This document shows, in pieces, positions 23,081 to 32,377 of a stretch of 64,000 nt of DNA (position 1 is the first letter of the stretch; the number at the start of each line of letters is the position of its first letter). Under the pieces are notes generated by a model. It was not told the DNA's origin and made no database searches. It saw only the letters and a list, made by a program, of their open reading frames with translations. A program made the translations under genes and the position numbers. Source of the stretch: JAAYUD01 sp963676865 (GTDB lineage: Bacteria > Bacteroidota > Bacteroidia > Bacteroidales > Bacteroidaceae); contig CAXXSS010000001.1 in NCBI GenBank assembly GCA_963676865.2, positions 2,418,001-2,482,000 on the forward strand. The letters are read 5' to 3'.

Positions 23081-25801
23081 ATGTCGTCATTTAATTGGAA
23101 TAAGATATTAGCAGCACTAATAGCGGCAGCCATTTTGTTGCCTGCGTTGGCTGAATCGCAGCGCCCTAAACGGAAGACAGCTTCGCCCACGACTATGAAG
23201 GCTGATGCTGTGAAGGTCGATACGTTGAAGACTGACTCTTTGGCTCAGGACACTGCGGGCAAGAAAAATAAAACGCCGCTTAATGCTCCTGTGCAATATT
23301 CGGCAGATGATTCTATTGTCTTTACTCACGATGGATATGCCCATCTCTATGGTAAGGGTAAAGTCAGTTATCAAAAGAACGAACTCGACGCGCAAGTTAT
23401 CACTATGAATATGGATAGCAGTACTGCTTTTGCTCGAGGAGAAGTAGATTCTGTAGGTAAAATCATTGGTAAACCTGTGTTTAAGGATGGAGATACTTCA
23501 TATGATTCGAAAACAATTCGATATAATTTTAAAAGTAAGAAGGGTATCATCAGCGATGTTGTTACTCAACAGGGCGAAGGTTATGTAGTAGGCAATAATG
23601 CCAAGAAAGGAGCTAATGATGAGCTCTTTATGAATGGCGGTAAATATACGACGTGTACCGATCACGAACATCCTGACTTTTATTTTCAGATGACTCGTGC
23701 AAAAGTCCGCCCCAAAAAGAATGTCATTACGGGTCCTGCCTATCTCGTTGTTCAAGACGTGCCGTTACCTATTGCGGTACCGTTCTTTTTCTTTCCTTTT
23801 ACCAGTAAGTATTCTTCGGGTATTCTTATGCCAACCTATATGGACGACTCAAGTCGTGGATTCGGTTTGACGAATGGGGGTTACTACTTTGCCATTAATG
23901 ATTATATGGATCTAAAGTTGACGGCTGATATTTATACAAAGGGTTCGTGGGCTTTAAATGGTTTGACTAATTACAATAAGAGGTATCGCTATTCGGGATC
24001 TTTGCAGGCTGCCTATCAGGTGACTAAAACCGGCGATAAAGGATTGGCAGACTATGCCGTAGCAAAAGACTTTAAAATAATATGGAATCATCGACAAGAT
24101 GCAAAGGCTGATCCAAATAGTACTTTTTCGGCGAGTGTCAACTTTGCTACCAGTAGTTACGAGCGGACGAATGTGAACAACTTGTATAATTCACAGCTGA
24201 TGACGCAAAATACCAAAACGTCAAGTGTTAGTTATTCGCGAAGTTTCCCCGATCAGAACCTGACGTTGTCGAGTACTTTTAATATTGCTCAGACGCTTGC
24301 CGACTCTTCTATCGCTATCACAATGCCCGATTTGAACATTGCAATGAGTCATATTTATCCTTTCAAGAGGAAGAAGGCGATAGGAAATGAAAAGTGGTAT
24401 GAGAAAATATCATTGGGCTATACGGGACGTCTCACAAATAGTATTAAGACGAAAGACAATAAAATATTCAGTAGCAGCCTGACTCGCGATTGGATAAATG
24501 GAATGCAGCACAATGTCCCTATCAGTGCTACTTTTACTTTATTTAAGTATTTCAATATCACTCCGTCGGTAAATTATACCGAGCGTTGGTATACACGGAA
24601 GATAATGAAAGAATATAATCCTACGAAAGAAAGTTTGGTGATTAATCCCGGTGATACCATTTACGGTTTTCATCGAGTCTATAATTATAGTGCCAGTTTG
24701 GGTGTGAGTACAAAGCTTTATGGTATGTACAAACCACTGTTTATGCAGAGTAAAGAAATACAGATCCGACACGTTTTCACACCTACCGTCAGTATTAGCG
24801 GTGCTCCCGATTTTGGAGCGTCTCACTATGGATATTGGAAAAAGTATACCGACAAATCTGGCAATGAACAATATTATTCTCCCTATGCGGAGCAGCCTTT
24901 TGGTGTACCGAGTCGTGGTAAACAAGGGCTTGTCAGTTTTGATGTGTCTAACAATATCGAAGCGAAATACAAGACAAAAAATGATTCTGTCAAGAAAATT
25001 AGTATTATCGATGAATTAGGTGCTAGCATCTCTTACAATATGGCTGCGGATTCTAGGCCATGGAGCGATTTGAGTATGAGGTTGAGGTTGAAATGGTTTA
25101 AAAATTATGCGTTCAATGTGAATGCTTCGTTTGCTACTTATGCTTACCAGTTCGATTCGAAGGGCAATGTATATGTCGGTAATCGTACAGAATGGTCTTA
25201 TGGACGGTTTGGACGTTTCCAAGGTTATGGCTCATCCTTTAGCTACACGATTAATAATGATACTTTCAAGAAGAAAGAAAAGGATAAAGATAAGAAAAAC
25301 AAAGAGAATCCCGACGATGAGAACTCTGATAGTGACCCTTCCAATAAAAATCAGGATCCGAGCATGAGGCAAAAGAAAAATGAGCCTACAAAAGAAAAGG
25401 CAAAACTGGATGCTGATGGTTATGAGGCCTTTAATATGCCTTGGTCTATCTCATTGAATTATTCATATAATATTAGCGAAAATACCTCTGCTACGATTAA
25501 TAAGCATACGATGCGCTATCCGTACAAATTCACTCATAATGTGAATATGACGGGAAATTTGAAACTTTCTAATAAGTGGGCATTCAATTTCTCGGGGGGG
25601 TATGATTTTCAAACAAAGCAGATAACGCAGACAGCGTTAAGTATCACTCGTGATTTGCATTGCTTTACTATGACCTGTAATCTCTCTCCATTTGGTACTT
25701 ATAAATACTATAGCTTTACTATTAGAGCATCGGCAAGTATTCTGCAAGACTTAAAATGGGATCAGCGTAGCCAAACGCAGAGTAATATACAATGGTATTG
25801 A
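23081..25801 (+). CDS. lptD: LPS-assembly outer-membrane protein LptD-like
   Basis: This 906-residue outer-membrane protein should insert lipopolysaccharide into the outer leaflet. The N-terminus has a signal peptide (hydrophobic AALIAAAILLPALA). An OstA/LptA-like beta-jellyroll covers about 65-200 ('YSADDSIVFTHDGYAHLYGK'). The rest reads as a large beta-barrel with alternating strands and a C-terminal WY. A highly charged Lys/Asp/Glu/Asn insertion at about 729-775 lies inside the barrel region and is likely an extracellular or periplasmic loop. This is the Bacteroidetes form, more divergent from the E. coli protein. The ATG sits 28 bp after a -7 box (TAATTTTG at 23046-23053). Confidence 0.88.
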   Translation: MSSFNWNKILAALIAAAILLPALAESQRPKRKTASPTTMKADAVKVDTLKTDSLAQDTAGKKNKTPLNAPVQYSADDSIVFTHDGYAHLYGKGKVSYQKNELDAQVITMNMDSSTAFARGEVDSVGKIIGKPVFKDGDTSYDSKTIRYNFKSKKGIISDVVTQQGEGYVVGNNAKKGANDELFMNGGKYTTCTDHEHPDFYFQMTRAKVRPKKNVITGPAYLVVQDVPLPIAVPFFFFPFTSKYSSGILMPTYMDDSSRGFGLTNGGYYFAINDYMDLKLTADIYTKGSWALNGLTNYNKRYRYSGSLQAAYQVTKTGDKGLADYAVAKDFKIIWNHRQDAKADPNSTFSASVNFATSSYERTNVNNLYNSQLMTQNTKTSSVSYSRSFPDQNLTLSSTFNIAQTLADSSIAITMPDLNIAMSHIYPFKRKKAIGNEKWYEKISLGYTGRLTNSIKTKDNKIFSSSLTRDWINGMQHNVPISATFTLFKYFNITPSVNYTERWYTRKIMKEYNPTKESLVINPGDTIYGFHRVYNYSASLGVSTKLYGMYKPLFMQSKEIQIRHVFTPTVSISGAPDFGASHYGYWKKYTDKSGNEQYYSPYAEQPFGVPSRGKQGLVSFDVSNNIEAKYKTKNDSVKKISIIDELGASISYNMAADSRPWSDLSMRLRLKWFKNYAFNVNASFATYAYQFDSKGNVYVGNRTEWSYGRFGRFQGYGSSFSYTINNDTFKKKEKDKDKKNKENPDDENSDSDPSNKNQDPSMRQKKNEPTKEKAKLDADGYEAFNMPWSISLNYSYNISENTSATINKHTMRYPYKFTHNVNMTGNLKLSNKWAFNFSGGYDFQTKQITQTALSITRDLHCFTMTCNLSPFGTYKYYSFTIRASASILQDLKWDQRSQTQSNIQWY

Positions 25802-26121
25802 TTTTGCTTTATGATAATGATGCAATAATGGATTTGATATAAGCAAAAGAATAGCTACTTGGTAGCCGAAATATTCCAGAAAATTAATTCATAAAAAAGC
25901 CGAATAAGTCCAGTACGGCATTGGCGCAAACATACCTGCTTCTATAGAGGTAATTACTCCTTTATTCACTGCTCGTGCATGGAAATGCTTCGGCCATTCC
26001 TCTCTGGCAGAAGATGTTTTGTACACATCTTATTGAATTAGGGTTATCGTATTTAAGATATTTCTGTCGGCTCATTCATGTTTTGTCGTTCCACATATGT
26101 GATTCGATCAACTCACATATA
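25802..26121. other. Gene-free stretch before the insertion sequence
   Basis: These 320 bp hold no credible gene. The left part contains a short AT-rich stretch after lptD without a clear terminator. From about 25965 it matches 7085-7233, i.e. the leader and left half of the palindrome-array element, and ends at the insertion point. Confidence 0.7.
25965..26121 (+). repeat. Palindrome-array element copy 2, left half
   Basis: The leader segment (TTTTGTACACATCTTATTGA conserved) is followed by the left array arm from GTCGTTCC at about 26086 to CTCACATATA at 26112-26121. It is identical or nearly identical to 7198-7234. The array is cut within its second box by the insertion sequence, and the last ten bases are the target-site duplication. 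Confidence 0.8.
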
Positions 26122-27440
26122 CAGGGCTGACGCATTAAGAATTCAGTTTGTTTATTTCCCATTATATATTATTAACTTAATGTATTGATATATAGTTTAT
26201 TATATGTGCATATATGTCCTTATTATTTACTATATTTGTATAACTTTTTACATTAAACAAATAAACGATATGGACTTAGTAACGATATTAAGAGAAGTAG
26301 AAGACCCCAGAAGGGATCATTTAAAGGAGCACAGTTTGGGGTGTATTTTTTATATTACAATGGCCGCGGTAGTTTGCGGTGCTGAAAGCTGGTATGAAGT
26401 AGCGGAATTCGGCAAAATGAAAGAGCCCTTTCTCCGTTCCCGTATAAAGGGCTTTAAAGGTGTTCCTTCCCATGATACCTTTAACCGAGTTTTCTCCATT
26501 CTTGATCCAAAGGAACTTGAACGTGGTTTCAGGATGTGGATTCATGAGATATGTGGAAAATATAGTGGTATAGTTGCAATAGACGGGAAGGAAATATGTG
26601 GTGCAAGAGTGGAAAAGAAAGACGGCAGTTTTGAGCCTTTACGTATGGTCAGTGCATGGGCTGCATCCAATGGCGTTACACTTGGGCAGGAGAAGGTGGG
26701 CAAGAAGAGCAATGAAATAACAGCCATTCCGAAACTGATAAAGGCTTTAGATTTGTCGGGATGTGTAGTGACCATAGACGCCATGGGTTGTCAGCATGAA
26801 ATAGTTGAAACGATCATAAAAAACAAGGCGGACTTTGTCATCTGTGTGAAAGACAACCAGAAGAAATTGCATAATGAGATAAAAAGCTACTTCACAGGTA
26901 TCGACTTTAATGGGAATAAGATCAATGGACACGGGCATATACCACCAACCAGGTACCAGGCTTCATACACAGAGGAATGCGGTCATGGACGGAAGGAAAG
27001 GAGATATTGCCAAGTATATAACAATGGGATGACAGGTGAAATTTTAGGGTGGGAAGGTGTCCGCTCCGTCGTTTGTCAGACAAAGATTACGACTCAGCTG
27101 AAAAGCAAGAAAACGGTAGAGGAAAAACATTATTATATAACATCCCTACCTTTGGATTCGGACAGAATCATGCAGGCTATAAGGACGCATTGGAGCATAG
27201 AGAACAATCTGCATTGGCAGTTGGACGTAACCTTTAACGAAGACGATACCAGAAAAAGAAAGAATGCGGCGCAGAATTTCTCCCTCATCAGCAAGATCGC
27301 ACTCGCCCAAATAAAAAACAGCCAAAGAAAGGGGAGCTTCAAAATGAAAAGAAAACTTGCAGGATGGGATGAAAATTACATGATAGAACTATTGGATTCT
27401 AGTTGGATGCAAAATCTAAATTCTTAATGCGTCAGCCCTG
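26122..27440 (+). mobile_element. Complete ISAs1-family insertion sequence
   Basis: The element is 1319 bp with perfect 22-bp terminal inverted repeats (26122-26143 and 27419-27440, starting CAGGGCTGACGCATTAAG). It is flanked by a 10-bp direct repeat CTCACATATA (26112-26121 and 27441-27450), a length compatible with the ISAs1 family. It encodes one intact transposase. Both ends and the duplication are intact and the interrupted array rejoins perfectly when the IS is removed, so the insertion looks recent and the element potentially active. Confidence 0.93.
26270..27427 (+). CDS. ISAs1-family DDE transposase
   Basis: This 385-residue protein starts at the ATG at 26270 (MDLVTILREVEDPRRDHLKE). 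The N-terminal DDE_Tnp_1-associated part contains 'CIFYITMAAVVCGAESWYEV'. The catalytic core includes GIVAIDGKEICGAR (first D), VVTIDAMGCQHEIVE (second D) and RTHWSIENNLHWQLDVTFNE (E), all present. Earlier in-frame codons from 26204 would add a hydrophobic, AT-rich extension and lie upstream of the -7 box TATATTTG at 26231-26238, so they are rejected. The stop codon lies inside the right inverted repeat, a compact arrangement. No frameshift is seen. Confidence 0.92.
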   Translation: MDLVTILREVEDPRRDHLKEHSLGCIFYITMAAVVCGAESWYEVAEFGKMKEPFLRSRIKGFKGVPSHDTFNRVFSILDPKELERGFRMWIHEICGKYSGIVAIDGKEICGARVEKKDGSFEPLRMVSAWAASNGVTLGQEKVGKKSNEITAIPKLIKALDLSGCVVTIDAMGCQHEIVETIIKNKADFVICVKDNQKKLHNEIKSYFTGIDFNGNKINGHGHIPPTRYQASYTEECGHGRKERRYCQVYNNGMTGEILGWEGVRSVVCQTKITTQLKSKKTVEEKHYYITSLPLDSDRIMQAIRTHWSIENNLHWQLDVTFNEDDTRKRKNAAQNFSLISKIALAQIKNSQRKGSFKMKRKLAGWDENYMIELLDSSWMQNLNS

Positions 27441-27503
27441 CTCACATATATGGAACGATCGACTCACATATGTGAGTTGATCGAATCACATATGTGGAAC
27501 GAC
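27441..27503 (+). repeat. Palindrome-array element copy 2, right half
   Basis: It starts with the duplicated CTCACATATA, then continues TGGAACGATC through CACATATGTGGAACGAC, base for base the same as 7235-7287. Similarity to the sequence after the copy at 7288 continues only loosely. No other gene-like feature is seen up to asnA. Confidence 0.85.
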
Positions 27504-27677
27504 ACTTTTCTCGGTATAATGATGTGAAATCTGTCAGATATGAACCGACAATCATCAGTATGTTCTACAAAACTCAGTAGGCTGTATACTTACCATCTGA
27601 TTAAAATGCAATAAAATTAAGATATTGTCTGCCTTGTTTTGATTAATTGTTTATTTTTGCTGATATTTCTAATGAAT

Positions 27678-28715
27678 ATGAGTACAATTATAAAACCGAA
27701 AGATTATAAGTCTTTGCTTAATCTTCAGCAAACGGAACAAGGTATAAAGCTTATCAAAGAGTTCTTTCAAGAAAATCTGTCTGCCGAGTTGCGCTTGCGT
27801 AGAGTGACTGCTCCGCTATTTGTGTTGAAAGGCACAGGTATTAATGACGACTTGAATGGGGTAGAGCGGGCTGTTTCTTTTCCGATAAAAGATATGGGTG
27901 ACGCGAAGGCCGAAGTGGTGCACTCGCTTGCTAAATGGAAACGTTTGGCTTTGGCAAAATACCACATAGAACCTGGCTACGGACTATATACCGATATGAA
28001 TGCTATTCGTGCCGACGAAGAACTTGATAATTTGCATTCGCTTTATGTCGATCAATGGGATTGGGAACGATCTATTCGTGCCGACGAACGCAATATCGAT
28101 TTTCTGAAGGAGATTGTAAATCGTATATACGCGGCAATGGTCAGAACGGAGTATCTGGTATACGAAAGTTATCCTGAGATAAAACCTTGTTTGCCGCAAA
28201 AGATTCATTTTATTCATGCGGAAGAATTGCGTTGCTTATATCCGAATAGGACTCCAAAAGAACGCGAAGACGCTATCTGTGAGAAATATGGAGCCGTTTT
28301 TGTCATTGGTATCGGTTGCAAATTAAGTGATGGAGAAAAACATGATGGACGTGCTCCGGACTATGATGATTATACAACAAAGGGATTGAATGATTTACCG
28401 GGATTGAATGGTGATTTGCTGCTATGGAATGAAGTGTTGCAACGGGCGTTTGAAATTTCTTCAATGGGAATCCGCGTCAATCAAGAAACATTGCTTAGTC
28501 AGCTGAAAGAAGAGGGTGAAGAAGAAAGATTAAACTATTATTTTCATCAGAAACTGATGGCAGGGGAACTTCCATTGTCTATCGGTGGCGGTATTGGTCA
28601 ATCTCGTCTTTGCATGTTCTATCTGCGAAAAGCACATATAGGAGAGATTCAGGCGAGTATATGGTCTGAAGATATGCGCAAAGAGTGTTTGGCTTGTAAT
28701 ATAGAGTTAATATAA
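27678..28715 (+). CDS. asnA: Aspartate-ammonia ligase (ammonia-dependent asparagine synthetase)
   Basis: AsnA makes asparagine from aspartate, ammonia and ATP in the cytoplasm. From the ATG at 27678 the protein (345 residues) begins MSTIIKPKDYKSLLNLQQTE, as in known AsnA. Other markers are VERAVSFPIKDMGDAKAEVVHSLAKWKRLAL (split near residues 65-95), 'HSLYVDQWDWERSI' and 'LPLSIGGGIGQSRLCMFYL' near the C-terminus, a class II synthetase-like fold. ATG 27672 and TTG 27639 are possible earlier starts, but a TATTTTTG -7 box at 27652-27659 favours the later ones. Six bp separate it from ung. Confidence 0.95.
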   Translation: MSTIIKPKDYKSLLNLQQTEQGIKLIKEFFQENLSAELRLRRVTAPLFVLKGTGINDDLNGVERAVSFPIKDMGDAKAEVVHSLAKWKRLALAKYHIEPGYGLYTDMNAIRADEELDNLHSLYVDQWDWERSIRADERNIDFLKEIVNRIYAAMVRTEYLVYESYPEIKPCLPQKIHFIHAEELRCLYPNRTPKEREDAICEKYGAVFVIGIGCKLSDGEKHDGRAPDYDDYTTKGLNDLPGLNGDLLLWNEVLQRAFEISSMGIRVNQETLLSQLKEEGEEERLNYYFHQKLMAGELPLSIGGGIGQSRLCMFYLRKAHIGEIQASIWSEDMRKECLACNIELI

Positions 28716-28720
28716 TAATT

Positions 28721-29383
28721 ATGGACGTAAAAATTGAATCTAGTTGGAGGGAACATCTGAAAGGGGAGTTTGATAAAGATTATTTTATCCGCCTTACAGA
28801 TTTTGTGCGTGATGAGTATCATAACGGTATTGTGTATCCGCCGGGGCCGTTTATTTTCAATGCTTTTGATCTTTGTTCATTCGATAAAGTTAAAGTTGTT
28901 ATTATAGGTCAGGATCCTTATCATGGACCGGGTCAGGCCCATGGCCTTTGTTTCTCTGTAAATGATGGCGTACCTTTTCCTCCTTCCTTGCAGAATATCT
29001 TTAAAGAAATAAAATCTGATATCGGTACAGAAGTACCACCGTCGGGAAATCTTACTCGATGGGCACAACAAGGTGTGTTGCTTCTGAATTCTACTCTTAC
29101 GGTTCGTGCGCATCAAGCAGCTTCTCATGCAAAGCACGGTTGGGAAACATTTACGGATGCTGTGATCCGTTCTCTAGCCGAAGAACGCGAGCATTTGGTC
29201 TTTCTGCTTTGGGGAGCTTATGCCCAACGGAAAGGGGAATTCATTGATCGTAGCAAACATTTAGTATTAAGTTCTGCTCATCCTTCTCCGTTATCTGCAT
29301 ATAATGGATTCTTTGGAAACAAACATTTCAGTACTACCAACAATTATCTGATTCAGCATGGCGAAACACCTATCGTTTGGTAG
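28721..29383 (+). CDS. ung: Uracil-DNA glycosylase
   Basis: UDG removes uracil from DNA and starts base-excision repair. The 220-residue protein shows the family signature VVIIGQDPYHGPGQAHGLCF (near 59-78), with the catalytic aspartate in GQDPYHG, and the C-terminal HPSPLSAYNGFFGNKHFS with the catalytic histidine near 188. It lies 6 bp after asnA on the same strand, so the two are probably co-transcribed, although no functional link is known. Confidence 0.95.
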   Translation: MDVKIESSWREHLKGEFDKDYFIRLTDFVRDEYHNGIVYPPGPFIFNAFDLCSFDKVKVVIIGQDPYHGPGQAHGLCFSVNDGVPFPPSLQNIFKEIKSDIGTEVPPSGNLTRWAQQGVLLLNSTLTVRAHQAASHAKHGWETFTDAVIRSLAEEREHLVFLLWGAYAQRKGEFIDRSKHLVLSSAHPSPLSAYNGFFGNKHFSTTNNYLIQHGETPIVW

Positions 29384-29479
29384 AGTAGGGAGAGCAAAAT
29401 ATATTTTGGCTTCTTTTTCTTTTATTCCTCTGCTTTGATTACCTTTGCATGAATTTGAAAAATATAAAATAACAAAGAT

Positions 29480-29929
29480 ATGATGCACAATTGGTTTGAA
29501 TGCAAAATTCGTTATGAGAAGGTAATGGAAGATGGTAAAAATAAGAAAGTTACTGAACCATACTTGGTAGATGCTCTTAGTTTTACAGAAGCTGAAGCTC
29601 GCATTATTGAAGAAATGAAACCGTTTATTACCGGTGAATTTACAGTGTCGGATATTAAACGCGCCAACTATACGGAACTTTTCACTAGTGACGATGATAC
29701 CGCTGATAAATGGTTTAGAGTGAAGCTCTATTTCATTACACTGGACGAGAAGAGCGGCATGGAGAAAAAATCAGCATCTAATGTGTTGGTCCAAGCTGCT
29801 GATTTACGTGATGCAGTAAAGAAACTGGATGAGGGAATGAAAGGCTCAATGGCTGATTATGAAATAGCAAATGTTGCGGAAACGGCTATTATGGACGTTT
29901 ATCCTTTTGCCGGCAAGAAGGAGGATTGA
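29480..29929 (+). CDS. DUF4494-type Bacteroidetes protein
   Basis: This 149-residue protein has no signal peptide or membrane segment. The start 'HNWFECKIRYEKVMEDGKNK' and the 'VTEPYLVDALSFTEAEARI' block are typical of the DUF4494 family, which I know mainly from Bacteroidetes and which has no established function. A TACCTTTG -7 box at 29440-29447 precedes it. Its stop abuts the ATG of the yggS-type gene directly, so it probably heads a DUF4494-yggS-folC transcript. This suggests a housekeeping, possibly cofactor- or stress-linked role, but that is inference. Confidence 0.8.
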   Translation: MMHNWFECKIRYEKVMEDGKNKKVTEPYLVDALSFTEAEARIIEEMKPFITGEFTVSDIKRANYTELFTSDDDTADKWFRVKLYFITLDEKSGMEKKSASNVLVQAADLRDAVKKLDEGMKGSMADYEIANVAETAIMDVYPFAGKKED

Positions 29930-30610
29930 ATGATGATTTCGGATATTGCGGCTCAGATAAAGCAAGTTACGCAAGAACTGCCTTCAGGTTCTCGTTTGGT
30001 CGCTGTTTCGAAATATCATCCCGATGAGTCTATTATGGAGGCTTACAATGCGGGGCAGCGTCTGTTCGGTGAGAATCATGTACAAGAGATGACGGGTAAG
30101 TATGAACGCTTACCCAAAGATATTGAATGGCATTTTCTCGGTCACTTGCAGACGAATAAAATAAAGTACATCGTTCCCTTTGTCTCGTTGATCCATGCTA
30201 TCGATTCATATAAACTGCTTACCGAGATTGATAAACATGCGGCTACGGCTGGGCGCACAATAAATTGCCTGTTGCAACTTCATATTGCTCGAGAAGAAAC
30301 AAAGTTCGGCTTTTCTTTTGATGAATGCAGAGAAATGCTTCGCGTCGGCGATTGGCGTTCGTTGCATCATATCCATTTATCAGGTGTGATGGGGATGGCG
30401 ACAAACACAGATGATAATGCTCAGGTAGCTTCTGAGTTCCGTTCATTGAAAAACTTTTTTGATGAATTGAAAGCTGATTATTTTGATGCCGATCCTTATT
30501 TTAAAGAAATATCAATGGGAATGACTCATGATTATCATGTGGCTCTCAATTGTGGCAGTACTTTGGTGCGTATAGGTACGAAAATCTTTGGTGAAAGGGA
30601 TTATAGCTAG
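29930..30610 (+). CDS. YggS-family pyridoxal-phosphate homeostasis protein
   Basis: This 226-residue PLP-binding protein has the fold of the alanine-racemase N-terminal barrel. The PLP lysine lies in LVAVSKYHPDESI (near residue 28), followed by 'GQRLFGENHVQEM', 'EWHFLGHLQTNKIKYIVPF' and the phosphate-binding 'EISMGMTHDYHVALNCGSTLVRIGT' segment near the C-terminus. MGMTxD is the family hallmark (usually MGMSxD). The family buffers PLP and affects amino-acid metabolism; it is not a racemase. It starts with ATGATG immediately after the DUF4494 stop codon. Confidence 0.92.
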   Translation: MMISDIAAQIKQVTQELPSGSRLVAVSKYHPDESIMEAYNAGQRLFGENHVQEMTGKYERLPKDIEWHFLGHLQTNKIKYIVPFVSLIHAIDSYKLLTEIDKHAATAGRTINCLLQLHIAREETKFGFSFDECREMLRVGDWRSLHHIHLSGVMGMATNTDDNAQVASEFRSLKNFFDELKADYFDADPYFKEISMGMTHDYHVALNCGSTLVRIGTKIFGERDYS

Positions 30611-30675
30611 AAAATATAAAAAAGATAAGTACTATTTCTTTGATAGAAGTAAATAGTAAAGAGATAGATATTGAT

Positions 30676-31974
30676 ATGAATTATAGCGAAACTTTAAATT
30701 ATCTCTATACTTGTGTCCCAATGTTTCAAAAAGTGGGGAGCTCGGCTTATAAGGAAGGCTTGGAGAATACCCATATCCTTGATGAACATTTTGGGCATCC
30801 TCATAAATGTTTTCCTACTATTCATGTAGCGGGGACTAATGGAAAGGGTTCTTGTTCGCATACTCTTGCCGCTATTCTACAATCGGCTGGTTATAAGGTT
30901 GGGCTTTATACCTCACCTCATTTGCGTGATTTTCGTGAAAGAATCCGTATTAATGGTATGCCCATATCAGAAGAATATATCGTGAATTTTGTCGCTGCGG
31001 AGAAAAACTTCTTTGAACCGCTCCAACCATCTTTTTTTGAATTGACCACTGCTTTGGCGTTTAAATATTTTGCCGAACAGAAGGTTGACGTGGCTGTGAT
31101 TGAAGTTGGTCTTGGTGGAAGATTGGATTGTACCAATATTATTGTTCCGGATGTTTCCATCATAACTAATATTAGTTATGACCATACTCAATTCCTTGGC
31201 GATACGTTGGCTGCGATTGCTTTCGAGAAGGCTGGCATCATTAAGACAGGGGTACCTGTAGTGATAGGAGAAACGGTGCCGGAAACGAAACCCGTATTTG
31301 TTGCCCGTGCCCAAGAATCGGGAGCGCCTATATACTTTGCGGAAGAGAAAAAGCAGTTGACAGATGCCCGAATGAAAGCGGATGGACTGTATTATGATAC
31401 CTTAAAATATGGCTTGTTGTATGGCGAACTTGGTGGATTGTATCAAGTGAAGAACACTAATACCGTATTGACAGCTATCGATGTGTTGAAAGAAAAAGGT
31501 TATTCCATCACTGATGAAGCTTTGCGTAGCGGATTTGCCCATGTCTGTGAATTGACTGGACTTGAAGGTCGTTGGCAATGTTTGCAGAGTTCCCCGACAA
31601 TGATTTGCGATACCGGGCATAATGTTGGTGGTATCACGTATATTGTTCAGCAACTAAAGTTGCAACAATATCGTACGCTTCGTATTGTTTTCGGTATGGT
31701 CAATGATAAGGATATCCATACTGTGCTCAAAATGTTGCCTCGTGATGCCGTCTATTATTTTACTCAAGCCAATGTGAGCCGTGCTATCCCTGTAGACGAA
31801 TTGAAGAGTGAAGCCGAATTGGCAGGACTGAAAGGTACTTCTTATATTGATGTATCATCGGCAGTGGAGGCAGCACAAAAAGAAAGCCTCCCCGAAGATT
31901 TTATCTACGTAGGAGGCAGTAGCTATATAGTTTCTGATTTGTTAACGAGCCGCGAAGCACTCGATCTCCACTAA
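30676..31974 (+). CDS. folC: Bifunctional folylpolyglutamate / dihydrofolate synthase
   Basis: FolC adds glutamate to dihydropteroate and folates, using ATP. The preferred ATG at 30676 gives MNYSETLNYLYTCVPMF and 432 residues; the in-frame TTG at 30640 would add 12 unusual residues. The Mur-ligase P-loop is FPTIHVAGTNGKGSCSHTLA near 48-67, with 'YTSPHLRDFRERIRINGM' next and 'VAVIEVGLGGRLDCTN' near 144. The last 33 bp overlap the 3' end of the convergent ridA gene. Confidence 0.93.
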   Translation: MNYSETLNYLYTCVPMFQKVGSSAYKEGLENTHILDEHFGHPHKCFPTIHVAGTNGKGSCSHTLAAILQSAGYKVGLYTSPHLRDFRERIRINGMPISEEYIVNFVAAEKNFFEPLQPSFFELTTALAFKYFAEQKVDVAVIEVGLGGRLDCTNIIVPDVSIITNISYDHTQFLGDTLAAIAFEKAGIIKTGVPVVIGETVPETKPVFVARAQESGAPIYFAEEKKQLTDARMKADGLYYDTLKYGLLYGELGGLYQVKNTNTVLTAIDVLKEKGYSITDEALRSGFAHVCELTGLEGRWQCLQSSPTMICDTGHNVGGITYIVQQLKLQQYRTLRIVFGMVNDKDIHTVLKMLPRDAVYYFTQANVSRAIPVDELKSEAELAGLKGTSYIDVSSAVEAAQKESLPEDFIYVGGSSYIVSDLLTSREALDLH

Positions 31975-32316
31975 TGCATTTTTAGGTAATTCTTTTACTG
32001 CGTATGCCGAACGGGCAGGATAGCTGCCATTGAAATAGTTGGCATAAACGGTGTTCATGTCGCCAAAGAGTGACATATCGGCGAGATAAACGGTGGTCTT
32101 AACGATATTGTCCATTGTAAGGCCGGCTGCTTCGAGTACATGTTTTACATTTTCGAGTGATTGAGTTGCTTGTGCGGTTATGCCTTCGGCCATTTCACCT
32201 GTAGCAGCATCAATAGGAAGTTGTCCCGAAACAAATACGAAACCGTTTGCTTCAATAGCTTGGCTATAGGGGCCAATTGCTCCCGGAGCTTTCTCACTGC
32301 AAATTACTTTTTTCAT
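31942..32316 (-). CDS. ridA: RidA-family enamine/imine deaminase
   Basis: This 124-residue protein hydrolyses reactive enamines and imines made by PLP enzymes. The start MKKVICSEKAPGAIGPYSQA and the 'NGFVFVSGQLPIDAATGEM' block are characteristic, as is the C-terminal 'YPARSAYAVKELPKNALVEI', which carries the catalytic arginine. It is close to a YggS-type PLP gene on the opposite strand, so both relate to PLP chemistry, though gene order may be coincidence. Its 3' end overlaps folC by 33 bp. Confidence 0.93.
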   Translation of the reverse strand: MKKVICSEKAPGAIGPYSQAIEANGFVFVSGQLPIDAATGEMAEGITAQATQSLENVKHVLEAAGLTMDNIVKTTVYLADMSLFGDMNTVYANYFNGSYPARSAYAVKELPKNALVEIECFAAR

Positions 32317-32377
32317 TTTGTTGATTTTGTTAGTTATTTATAGATATTACGAGTTCTATAAGTATTGTTTATTATGA

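Noticed and set aside
27639..27677. TTG start for asnA with 13 extra residues
   Set aside because: The extra residues are hydrophobic and unlike known AsnA, which begins at the MSTIIKP-type start, and a -7 box lies inside the extension.
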